Assembly (NCBI GenBank): GCA_017418585.1
Contig: JAFONG010000043.1
Coordinates: forward strand, 1 to 5,030
DNA: 5,030 nt
Direction: 5' to 3'
Source: Erysipelotrichaceae bacterium
GTDB taxonomy: Bacteria > Bacillota_I > Bacilli_A > Erysipelotrichales > Erysipelotrichaceae
The position numbers and the translations under genes are program-made. The notes below the pieces were generated by a model that searched no databases, was not told the DNA's origin, and was given only the letters and a program-made list of their open reading frames with translations. Shown here piece by piece: positions 1-5,030 of this stretch. Positions within the stretch are counted from its first letter, which is position 1; each line of letters starts with the position of its first letter.

Positions 1-14
1 AAGTAATGGAACTG

Positions 15-44
15 GCTATAAGATGATCTCTTATAGCTTTTTAT
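15..44 (+). terminator. Intrinsic terminator upstream of the SDR operon
   Basis: GCTATAAGA (15-23) pairs perfectly with TCTTATAGC (29-37) around a 5-nt loop, giving a 9-bp stem followed directly by a T-rich tract from 38. This is the layout of a Rho-independent terminator on the plus strand. A TAA at 4-6 could be the stop of an upstream plus-strand gene lying outside the window, but that cannot be confirmed. The hairpin is only about 20 nt before the SDR Shine-Dalgarno, so it could instead attenuate read-through into the operon. Confidence 0.75.
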
Positions 45-50
45 TATAAT
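45..50 (+). promoter_or_regulatory. Possible -10 box (TATAAT) ahead of the SDR operon
   Basis: A perfect TATAAT lies at the end of the terminator T tract. The -35 match is poor: the best candidate is ATGATC at 23-28 with a 16-nt spacer, sharing only the TGA core. A start about 7 nt downstream would fall at or inside the Shine-Dalgarno at 57-63 and leave almost no leader. The match may therefore be chance in AT-rich DNA, and the operon promoter may lie upstream of the window. Confidence 0.25.
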
Positions 51-67
51 GAGAACGAGGTGATATT

Positions 68-817
68 ATGTTTGATTTTACAGGAAAGAAAGTACTGGTA
101 ACCGGATCATCTTCCGGTATCGGGAAAGCGGTAGCGCTGGAGTTTGCAAGACATCATGCGAAGACTTTTGTGCATGCTTCCAGGAGCATGGAGAAAGCGC
201 AGGGAGTCTGTGAAGAAATCAGGAAAGAAGTTCCTGATGCGGATGTCGTACCGATTGTGGCGGATTTCCTGAAAGATGATGTAGCTGATGTTTTGTATGA
301 GCAGACTGGAGATATCGATATTCTGGTACAGAACGTTTCAATTCAGTATAGAGTAGCCTGGGACGAGATTACGGATGAACAGTTCGCCGATCAGATCAAC
401 GTCAACCTTAGATCGTCACTGAAACTGACGCAGAAATACGCTCCATACATGAAGCAGCAGAAATGGGGAAGAATCATCTACGTCGGTTCCATCCAGCAGC
501 ATCAGCCGCATCCGATGATGGCCGTCTATGCCGCATCCAAGGACGGACAGATGTCCCTGGTCAAGAATCTCGGCAAACAGCTGGCACCTTTCGGGATCAC
601 CGTCAACTGCATGTCCCCTGGAACCATTCTTACGCCAAGAAACGAAAAAGTTCTGGAAATCAAGGAATATCATGATGCCTGCCTGGCGGGAATTCCCGCC
701 GGAAGGCTGGGTAAGCCGGCCGACTGTGCTGGCGCTGTACTGCTTCTGGCATCGGAGGAAGGATCGTTTATCAACGGCGTTGAACTGCTGGTAGACGGCG
801 GAGCACATCTGTTATGA
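68..817 (+). CDS. SDR-family NAD(P)-dependent oxidoreductase
   Basis: This 249-residue protein has the usual length of a classical short-chain dehydrogenase/reductase, a cytosolic family that interconverts alcohols and ketones with NAD(P). Visible motifs are the cofactor loop TGSSSGIG (residues 12-19), the catalytic Ser141 after strand IIYVG, Tyr154 and Lys158 in YAASK, Asn111/Asn113 in NVNL, SPG at 183-185, and the C-terminal GVELLVDGG (237-245). The end of the second strand reads HASRS with no acidic residue, which favours NADP(H) by inference. The usual NNAG motif is replaced by QNVS (88-91). The start has GAGGTGA at 57-63. The stop overlaps the RidA start by 4 bp. Relatives include FabG and sugar-acid dehydrogenases such as KduD or gluconate 5-dehydrogenase. 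The context favours a sugar or sugar-acid substrate, but the exact substrate cannot be read from the sequence. Confidence 0.93.
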   Translation: MFDFTGKKVLVTGSSSGIGKAVALEFARHHAKTFVHASRSMEKAQGVCEEIRKEVPDADVVPIVADFLKDDVADVLYEQTGDIDILVQNVSIQYRVAWDEITDEQFADQINVNLRSSLKLTQKYAPYMKQQKWGRIIYVGSIQQHQPHPMMAVYAASKDGQMSLVKNLGKQLAPFGITVNCMSPGTILTPRNEKVLEIKEYHDACLAGIPAGRLGKPADCAGAVLLLASEEGSFINGVELLVDGGAHLL

Positions 818-1206
818 AAAAGATCAGGATATCTGCTGAAGGAACCAGGATCCCTCCGAAGATGTATTCACAGGCGATCATCTATGACGGAATCGTCTAT
901 GTTTCCGGACAGCTTGGAAGACATCCGGAAGACGGGCATCTTGATCTGAACGATCCCGAGGCGCAGATCAGACAGTCTTTCAGGAATGTTGAGATGATAC
1001 TGGAAGCATCCGGTTCATCGATGGAGAACATTCTGGAATTGACCTGTTATCTGAAGAACAAGGAAGATCTTCCTGTTTTGAATAAGGTCTATGCGGAACT
1101 TTTTGAAGACATGGAAGTACCACCCGCAAGATGCTGCGTCTGTCTGGAACCGGTTGTGGACGGCTGCCTGTTTGAAGTTACCTGTAACGCTCATCTGAAT
1201 CAATAA
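814..1206 (+). CDS. RidA family enamine/imine deaminase (YjgF/YER057c/UK114)
   Basis: The 130-residue length and pattern match RidA, a small cytosolic protein, trimeric in the family, that hydrolyses reactive enamine/imine intermediates released by PLP enzymes to keto acids plus ammonia. Family landmarks are MYSQA (Tyr18), VSGQLG (30-35), LNKVY (Asn90), PPAR (Arg106) and the terminal FEV (Glu121). Arg106 and Glu121 correspond to the residues associated with true deaminase activity in the RidA subfamily. The start overlaps the SDR stop as ATGA, with a GGAG at 800-803 about 10 nt upstream, so coupling is likely. It directly precedes a PLP enzyme, the natural source of a RidA substrate. Six cysteines (78, 107, 108, 110, 118, 124) are oddly clustered in the C-terminal third. 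A non-deaminase family member is possible but less likely with Arg106 present. Confidence 0.92.
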   Translation: MKKIRISAEGTRIPPKMYSQAIIYDGIVYVSGQLGRHPEDGHLDLNDPEAQIRQSFRNVEMILEASGSSMENILELTCYLKNKEDLPVLNKVYAELFEDMEVPPARCCVCLEPVVDGCLFEVTCNAHLNQ

Positions 1207-1212
1207 AACATC

Positions 1213-2361
1213 ATGGAAAAAGATATTTATAAAAAGCTTGGATTAAAGAGATACATCAATGCCTACGATACACTGACCAATTACGGCGGATCAAGGATGT
1301 CTGATGAAGTGCTGGAAGCGTATAAAGAAGCGGCTTCCTATTTTGTCGATATGCGGGAATTTCAGATCAAGGCAAGTGAGAGGATTGCAGAACTGACAAA
1401 CAATGAAGCTGCCTACATTACGACCGGAGCATCTATGGGTGTCACACTTGCTTGTGCCGCCTGTATGGTCGGGAATGACAGATATCTCAACAGCAGACTT
1501 CCGAATACGGAAGGCATGAAGAACGAAGTCGTCATCATGCGTTCTCAACGCAACCCTTACGACAAGGCCATCGAAGTATCAGGAGCGAAACTTGTTGAGA
1601 TCGGTAATCTTTTCACGACGGAAGAATTTGAACTGGAAGGCGCCATCAACGAGAAAACGGCTGCCGTGTATTACATCAAGGCTACCAATTATTCCAAAGC
1701 CGCTATGCCTCTGGAGAAAGTAATAGAAATCGCTCATCGTAAAGGCATATATGTCATTGTAGATGCCGCAGCACAATTGCCACCGAAAGAAAACTTATGG
1801 AAGTTTACCAAAATGGGTGCTGATATTGTTGCCTTCTCAGGTGGCAAAGCATTGAAAGGTCCTTTGAATACCGGTTTCATTGTCGGAAAAAAAGAATTGA
1901 TTGAATCCTGTCGGATGATCGGTTTCCCGAATAGGGGTGTCGCCAGAGGTGGAAAGATTTCCAGAGAAGATATTGCTGCTTTGCTGAGAGCTGTTGAAAG
2001 ATATGTCGAAATGGATGAAGAGCAGTATCAGGATGACATGCGGAAGCGTGTGGAGTACTTTGTGAATCAGCTGAAGGACAGCAACCTGTATTCGGTCAGA
2101 ATCGAAGAAATCGGTCCGGTAGGCCAGATCTATCCAAGAGCGGAAATATCCTTGAAAACAAATGCATTTTCGGTAGAAGAACTGGCTGAGAAACTGAAAG
2201 AAGATGATCCGGGCATTCTGGTAGGTCTGCCCCTACAGAAGCCTTATGATGTTTTCTACATCAACCCTTTGGTCATGGATGAATGTGAAAAAGAAATCGT
2301 TCTGGAACGTTTGATGGAAGTGGGCAGAACATTCAAGAAAGAGAAAGAAGAAACAAGATGA
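1213..2361 (+). CDS. SelA/DgaE-like PLP-dependent enzyme (fold type I)
   Basis: This 382-residue enzyme resembles the SelA-like branch of the PLP aspartate-aminotransferase fold that includes D-glucosaminate-6-phosphate ammonia-lyase (DgaE). The N-terminus KRYINAYDTLTNYGGSRMS fits the family's INA...T..GGS pattern. TTGAS (71-74 region) should bind the PLP phosphate, Asp184 in VIVDAAAQ should contact the pyridine nitrogen, and Lys212 in FSGGKALKGP is the expected Schiff-base lysine. The C-terminal domain follows from about residue 250. True selenocysteine synthase is longer and acts on charged tRNA; nothing here suggests that role. An ammonia-lyase or beta-elimination on an amino acid or amino-sugar acid fits, and the adjacent RidA supports an enamine/imine product. 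No Shine-Dalgarno precedes the ATG. The RidA stop is in the same frame three codons upstream, so this start is essentially forced. The exact substrate is unknown. Confidence 0.85.
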   Translation: MEKDIYKKLGLKRYINAYDTLTNYGGSRMSDEVLEAYKEAASYFVDMREFQIKASERIAELTNNEAAYITTGASMGVTLACAACMVGNDRYLNSRLPNTEGMKNEVVIMRSQRNPYDKAIEVSGAKLVEIGNLFTTEEFELEGAINEKTAAVYYIKATNYSKAAMPLEKVIEIAHRKGIYVIVDAAAQLPPKENLWKFTKMGADIVAFSGGKALKGPLNTGFIVGKKELIESCRMIGFPNRGVARGGKISREDIAALLRAVERYVEMDEEQYQDDMRKRVEYFVNQLKDSNLYSVRIEEIGPVGQIYPRAEISLKTNAFSVEELAEKLKEDDPGILVGLPLQKPYDVFYINPLVMDECEKEIVLERLMEVGRTFKKEKEETR

Positions 2362-2999
2362 AAAAGATCCTTTGTTACGGCGATTCCAACACCTGGGGTT
2401 TTGTTCCGGGAACAGGAGAAAGATATCCAAAGGATGTCAGATGGCCAGGCGTTGTTGGAGAACTGTTAGGAGATGAATACGAAATCATTGAAGATGGTGT
2501 AAATGGCAGAACGACCAGTTTCGATCAGAGCTGGGGTGTGGCCAGGAATGGTGTCAAGGGATTAGACTATGCGTTGATGGCACATTATCCGCTGGACGGC
2601 GTAGTGATCATGCTTGGAACGAACGATCTGACCATTTATAATGCCGCTTATGCCAAGAAAGGCATGAGTGAAATTTTACGGATCGTAAAGAACGCAAATG
2701 CATATTATCGTACAGAGAAACCTGTTTTTCCGAATGGTGTGAAGATTCTGTTGATAGCGCCGCCTTTGATCAATGAAGCCTGTGCAAATGATCCTTCAAC
2801 GCTTTACGCCGACGCTCATGATGAAAGCAAGAAATTCAAGACTTATTATCAGAGTCTTGCTGAAGAAAACGGAGTATCTTTTCTGGATGCGGCAGAATAT
2901 GCTGAAGCTTCGTCTATCGACAGTATTCATTTAACAAGAGAAAGCCATGTTGCTTTGGGAAAAGCGGTTGCCAAGAAACTGAAAGAGATGTTTCAGTAA
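2358..2999 (+). CDS. SGNH/GDSL hydrolase, arylesterase/acyltransferase-like
   Basis: This 213-residue SGNH-fold esterase has all four conserved blocks: GDSN with nucleophile Ser10, Gly47 in EDGVNGRTT, GTND (87-90) with Asn89, and DSIH with Asp188 and His191. The N-terminal pattern GDSNTWGF, the DVRWPGVV segment and IMLGTND strongly recall the arylesterase group that includes the Mycobacterium smegmatis esterase/acyltransferase MsAcT. There is no signal peptide, so it should act in the cytosol. The start overlaps the PLP-enzyme stop as ATGA and only a weak purine-rich stretch precedes it, so translation is probably coupled. The gene ends the operon 14 nt before the terminator stem. In a sugar locus, removal of acetyl or other acyl groups from an imported substrate is a reasonable inference. 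Natural substrates of this group are poorly known. Confidence 0.9.
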   Translation: MKKILCYGDSNTWGFVPGTGERYPKDVRWPGVVGELLGDEYEIIEDGVNGRTTSFDQSWGVARNGVKGLDYALMAHYPLDGVVIMLGTNDLTIYNAAYAKKGMSEILRIVKNANAYYRTEKPVFPNGVKILLIAPPLINEACANDPSTLYADAHDESKKFKTYYQSLAEENGVSFLDAAEYAEASSIDSIHLTRESHVALGKAVAKKLKEMFQ

Positions 3000-3012
3000 C
3001 TGATTTGAATTC

Positions 3013-3046
3013 AAAAAAAGCATATCCGATAATGATATGCTTTTTT
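3013..3046. terminator. Bidirectional intrinsic terminator between convergent operons
   Basis: A-tract plus GCATATC (3014-3026) pairs perfectly with GATATGC plus T-tract (3034-3046), a 13-bp stem around the 7-nt loop CGATAAT. Read on the plus strand it ends in T6 after the GC-containing core. Read on the minus strand the A run at 3013-3019 becomes a T7 tract. It lies 14 nt after the SGNH stop and 16 nt beyond the minus-strand MBL stop, so it serves both clusters. Confidence 0.92.
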
Positions 3047-3062
3047 ATTTATAAAACAGTCA

Positions 3063-3770
3063 TCAGTCGTTGTTTACAGGATCCATCAGGAAAGTTGCAG
3101 CACCGACATCATAGGCGCATATGGCATGGCTAAACATGTCTCTTGATTCGCCCTGGATTTTACCCTGCAGAATTCTTTCGCCCGCTTCGTACAGCTGATC
3201 AATCAGATCGGGATAGACAGGAAAGGAAGCGTGTGAAGGATAGATTACATCGAAACGGTCTTTGTAACGGTCCAGTTTCTTCAGACTCTTCAGATAGGCA
3301 TGCATCTCTCTCTGAACACCAAACATGAAGATCGATCCATCCTGTATCGGATCTCCGCTGATGAGTGCTCTATGGCTGATGTCAAGTATGGCGATACTGC
3401 CGGGAGTATGCCCAGGGATGGAGATGATCTCCAGCGGTCTGTTTCCCAGATCAAGAACGTCTCCGTCTTCGACGGGTGTGAATTCGCCTTTTCCCTTTTG
3501 TGAATTGTAATAGTTGGAAGCTTCGGAAGGATGCATGTAGAATGAATCGAATTCATGATTGCTTCCGATGTGATCTCTATCGGCATGTGTGATCAACAGT
3601 TTGATCGGCAGATCGGTCAGTTCTTCCGCGATTTCTTTGGCGTTGTGTACTTCCATTCCGCTGTCAATCAGTAAAGCTTCTTTTTCTCCGGTCAGAAGAA
3701 AAAAACGAACGCGGGCGTTGTCTTCGATACGCCAGGCATCGTTATTGATCTGAATGATTTCGTATGACAT
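3063..3770 (-). CDS. Metallo-beta-lactamase fold hydrolase
   Basis: This 235-residue single-domain protein has the MBL (glyoxalase II-like) fold of cytosolic metal-dependent hydrolases of esters, thioesters and lactones. Metal ligands visible are the THADRDH motif (61-67: His62, Asp64, Asp66, His67), His121 in PGHTPGS, Asp140 in SGDP and His180 in PSHA. The usual HxHxDH reads HxDxDH here, so Asp64 replaces one zinc-ligand histidine. The frame is open for 11 more codons upstream (to 3803), which would overlap the lactonase stop. The ATG at 3770 is chosen because AAAGGAG sits 6 nt before it and MSYEII is a typical family N-terminus. It is 22 nt downstream of the lactonase gene and so probably co-transcribed. 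Substrate is unknown; a lactone, ester or thioester linked to sugar metabolism is a guess. It has no feature of an antibiotic-resistance lactamase. Confidence 0.9.
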   Translation of the reverse strand: MSYEIIQINNDAWRIEDNARVRFFLLTGEKEALLIDSGMEVHNAKEIAEELTDLPIKLLITHADRDHIGSNHEFDSFYMHPSEASNYYNSQKGKGEFTPVEDGDVLDLGNRPLEIISIPGHTPGSIAILDISHRALISGDPIQDGSIFMFGVQREMHAYLKSLKKLDRYKDRFDVIYPSHASFPVYPDLIDQLYEAGERILQGKIQGESRDMFSHAICAYDVGAATFLMDPVNND

Positions 3771-3776
3771 ACGGTA

Positions 3777-3783
3777 CTCCTTT
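3777..3783 (-). promoter_or_regulatory. Shine-Dalgarno fixing the MBL start
   Basis: AAAGGAG on the minus strand lies 6 nt before the ATG at 3770. No comparable site precedes the upstream in-frame ATG at 3803. This supports the shorter 235-residue protein, which does not overlap the lactonase gene. Confidence 0.85.
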
Positions 3784-3792
3784 GGGATTATT

Positions 3793-4827
3793 CTACCATT
3801 CAACGACTGATACCGGCATCAGGATGCCTTCGATCTTTCCGGTCTCTGTGAAGTGGCCGTTTTCAAATTTCACAAACTGCAGCTGATTCGCCAACTGATT
3901 GCATACAGCCAGATAATTATCTTCAAGTATCGCAAAATCTCTTGGGAAATAGACGTCTGTGAATCTGTCACATAAAACGGGATTCTCCGGATCACTCAAG
4001 TCCCAGGCATCCAGGCTGTTGTATCCTTCGCCTCTGTTTGCGGTAAACAGCGTCTTTCCGTCTTGGCTGATACGGATCGCCGAGCAGGAACGTTTATCGG
4101 CCGGAGCTTCCGGATACAGATCGATGTCATTGATGAATTCCAGATCGCCTGTTCCCTCATAGGCATAAATCAGCAGATGGTAGTTCATCTCGCACAATAC
4201 ATAGGCGTACTTTCCATCCTTGGAGAAAACCATGTGTCTTGGTCCGTATCCCAGCGAAGTCTTCAAAGAACTGACTTTGATGACATCTCCGTTTTCTTCG
4301 TTGGCATTGAAGACCAGAATCTCATCGGTTCCAAGATCGCAGGTACAGATATAGCCGTTGTCCGGAGCAGGGGTTGTAAAGTGCATGTGCGAACTTTCCT
4401 GGCGCAGCTTGTTGATGCTGGAGCCTATATTCTTGTAGGCAACTCTGGCGTTGGAAAGATAACCATCTTTATCCACATCGATCACAAACAGCGTTCCTGT
4501 TCCATACCCTGAGGCATACAGATGTTTCCCGTCTTTACTGATGTTCAGATGGGTAACGCCGGAATCGAAGTATTCCGTTCTGTTAAGCAGGATGGGCTTA
4601 TCGTCTTCTATCTTGTAGGATGTGACACAGCCGCCGTTAGGAACATGCATCTGGGCTTCGGTCAGCACAAAAAGACAGTCCCCTCTTCTGGCAAAATAAG
4701 AACTTCTCTTTACGCTTCCGATCAGTTCCCTGCTGAAAAGAGTATTCGTCTGTTTGTCATATTCGATTTTCGTGATGCCTTCGTTCTCGCCCTGCTGCCA
4801 GGAGGCGACAAAATACAATCTCTTCAT
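3793..4827 (-). CDS. Lactonase family protein, 7-bladed beta-propeller (6-phosphogluconolactonase-like)
   Basis: This 344-residue protein fits the lactonase family typified by E. coli Pgl (YbhE), a cytosolic seven-bladed propeller that opens 6-phosphogluconolactone; related members act on other sugar lactones. Motifs include VTHLNISKDGKHLY (91-104), SSHMHF (145-150), DLGTDEILVF (164-173), GPRHMVFSKDGKYAY (195-209), CSAIRISQDGKTLF (248-261) with TANRG (262-266), and PRDFAI (295-300). Repeated S-x-DGK-x-L/A-Y/F turns mark the blades. The frame is open to 4848, but the ATG at 4827 has TTAGGAG 5 nt upstream and gives the expected start at the first strand, MKRLYFVAS. The N-terminus lacks a secretion signal. 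It lies between an aldose epimerase-like gene and an MBL hydrolase in one operon, which supports a sugar lactone substrate. Whether the substrate is phosphorylated cannot be told. Confidence 0.9.
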   Translation of the reverse strand: MKRLYFVASWQQGENEGITKIEYDKQTNTLFSRELIGSVKRSSYFARRGDCLFVLTEAQMHVPNGGCVTSYKIEDDKPILLNRTEYFDSGVTHLNISKDGKHLYASGYGTGTLFVIDVDKDGYLSNARVAYKNIGSSINKLRQESSHMHFTTPAPDNGYICTCDLGTDEILVFNANEENGDVIKVSSLKTSLGYGPRHMVFSKDGKYAYVLCEMNYHLLIYAYEGTGDLEFINDIDLYPEAPADKRSCSAIRISQDGKTLFTANRGEGYNSLDAWDLSDPENPVLCDRFTDVYFPRDFAILEDNYLAVCNQLANQLQFVKFENGHFTETGKIEGILMPVSVVEW

Positions 4828-4832
4828 ATGTA

Positions 4833-4839
4833 CTCCTAA
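4833..4839 (-). promoter_or_regulatory. Shine-Dalgarno of the lactonase gene, overlapping the upstream stop codon
   Basis: TTAGGAG on the minus strand lies 5 nt before the ATG at 4827. It contains the TAG stop (4838-4836) of the epimerase-like gene, so ribosomes terminating there sit on the lactonase initiation site. The site also argues against the ATG at 4848, which lies upstream of it. Confidence 0.85.
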
Positions 4840-5030
4840 CTGATACATATCCGGACTTTATAGAATCTGCTGTGTTTCGGTTCCACAACTTTTCTTTCCG
4901 GAGCGTTATAAATATCCTCTATGCATTCATATCTTCCCGGCAGTCCGTTCCATCCTTCAATACAGATAAAGTCGGCATCGGAATCCAGCGTCTGCCACAA
5001 AGCGATGTTTTCAAAACCATCATATCTGAT
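4836..5030 (-). CDS. Aldose 1-epimerase-like protein, C-terminal fragment (partial at window edge)
   Basis: The minus-strand frame entering at 5030 encodes 64 residues up to a TAG at 4836. It contains FENIALWQTLDSDADF followed by ICIEGWNGLPG, the typical C-terminal end of LacX-type aldose 1-epimerases (galactose mutarotase superfamily). These cytosolic beta-sandwich enzymes interconvert alpha and beta anomers of sugars. Glu25 of the fragment, in CIEGW, aligns with the family's conserved IEPW-type glutamate, probably the catalytic base; the usual proline after it is glycine here. The fragment ends with a final strand, FYKVRICIS, as expected for a true C-terminus. Its stop is 8 nt before the lactonase start, so the two genes are co-transcribed. 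The N-terminus and the promoter lie outside the window. The family is well supported by pattern; the sugar is unknown. Confidence 0.8.
   Translation of the reverse strand: MRYDGFENIALWQTLDSDADFICIEGWNGLPGRYECIEDIYNAPERKVVEPKHSRFYKVRICIS

Noticed and set aside
416..808. 130-residue open frame antisense to the SDR gene
   Set aside because: It is fully inside a gene with intact SDR motifs, has no recognisable domain and is a composition-driven shadow.
1213..2361. True selenocysteine synthase (SelA)
   Set aside because: It is shorter than SelA, fits the DgaE-like N-terminus better, and no selB, selD or tRNA-Sec is nearby in the window.
3542..3556. Inverted repeat ATGAAT-cga-ATTCAT
   Set aside because: The arms are only 6 bp, AT-rich, and lie inside the MBL coding region; chance is sufficient.
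3290..3586. 98-residue minus-strand frame overlapping the MBL gene in another frame
   Set aside because: The main frame carries all metal ligands; this one has no motif and no convincing ribosome site.
3063..3770. Beta-lactam resistance enzyme
   Set aside because: It has no signal peptide, has glyoxalase II-like spacing and a variant metal motif, and sits in a metabolic operon.
4063..4839. Two plus-strand open frames (149 and 105 residues) antisense to the lactonase
   Set aside because: They mirror a well-supported propeller gene and show no family motif; the translations look like reverse-complement coding.
4828..4848. Longer lactonase start at 4848 adding seven residues
   Set aside because: It lies upstream of the strong TTAGGAG and overlaps the epimerase-like gene; the ATG at 4827 gives the family-like N-terminus.
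1..5030. CRISPR array, mobile element, tRNA or toxin-antitoxin/defence system
   Set aside because: I saw no repeated spacers, transposase, terminal repeats, tRNA cloverleaf or small toxin-like gene; nearly every base is in metabolic genes.

Overview
The window holds two tightly packed convergent gene clusters that meet at a shared bidirectional terminator near 3014-3046. Base composition is moderate, Shine-Dalgarno sites (GAGGTGA, AAAGGAG, TTAGGAG) are strong, junctions are very compact and terminators are short hairpins with T tracts. Together these suggest a low-to-moderate GC member of the Bacillota. An anaerobic gut or oral lineage such as Erysipelotrichales is plausible, but that is a guess. 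No mobile element, CRISPR array, tRNA or rRNA was seen.

Plus strand: after a hairpin terminator at 15-44, four genes run as one transcription unit. They encode an SDR oxidoreductase (68-817), a RidA-family enamine/imine deaminase (814-1206), a SelA/DgaE-like PLP enzyme (1213-2361) and an SGNH arylesterase/acyltransferase-like hydrolase (2358-2999). Two junctions are 4-bp ATGA overlaps. The third is a 6-bp gap with no visible Shine-Dalgarno, which implies translational coupling.

Minus strand, read right to left: the C-terminal end of an aldose 1-epimerase-like gene (5030-4836, cut by the window edge), a 7-bladed beta-propeller lactonase related to 6-phosphogluconolactonase (4827-3793), and a metallo-beta-lactamase-fold hydrolase (3770-3063). 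For the last two, the best start lies inside the longest open frame, because a strong Shine-Dalgarno sits just before the internal ATG.

Taken together the window looks like a carbohydrate or sugar-acid utilisation locus. The minus-strand genes would handle anomer interconversion and aldonolactone opening. The plus-strand genes would handle redox at a carbonyl or hydroxyl, PLP-dependent elimination of an amino acid or amino-sugar acid, clearance of the enamine/imine by RidA, and removal of acyl groups. The families are well supported; the joint pathway and its substrate are inference. Every family is known, so any novelty lies in the combination and in several atypical residues.
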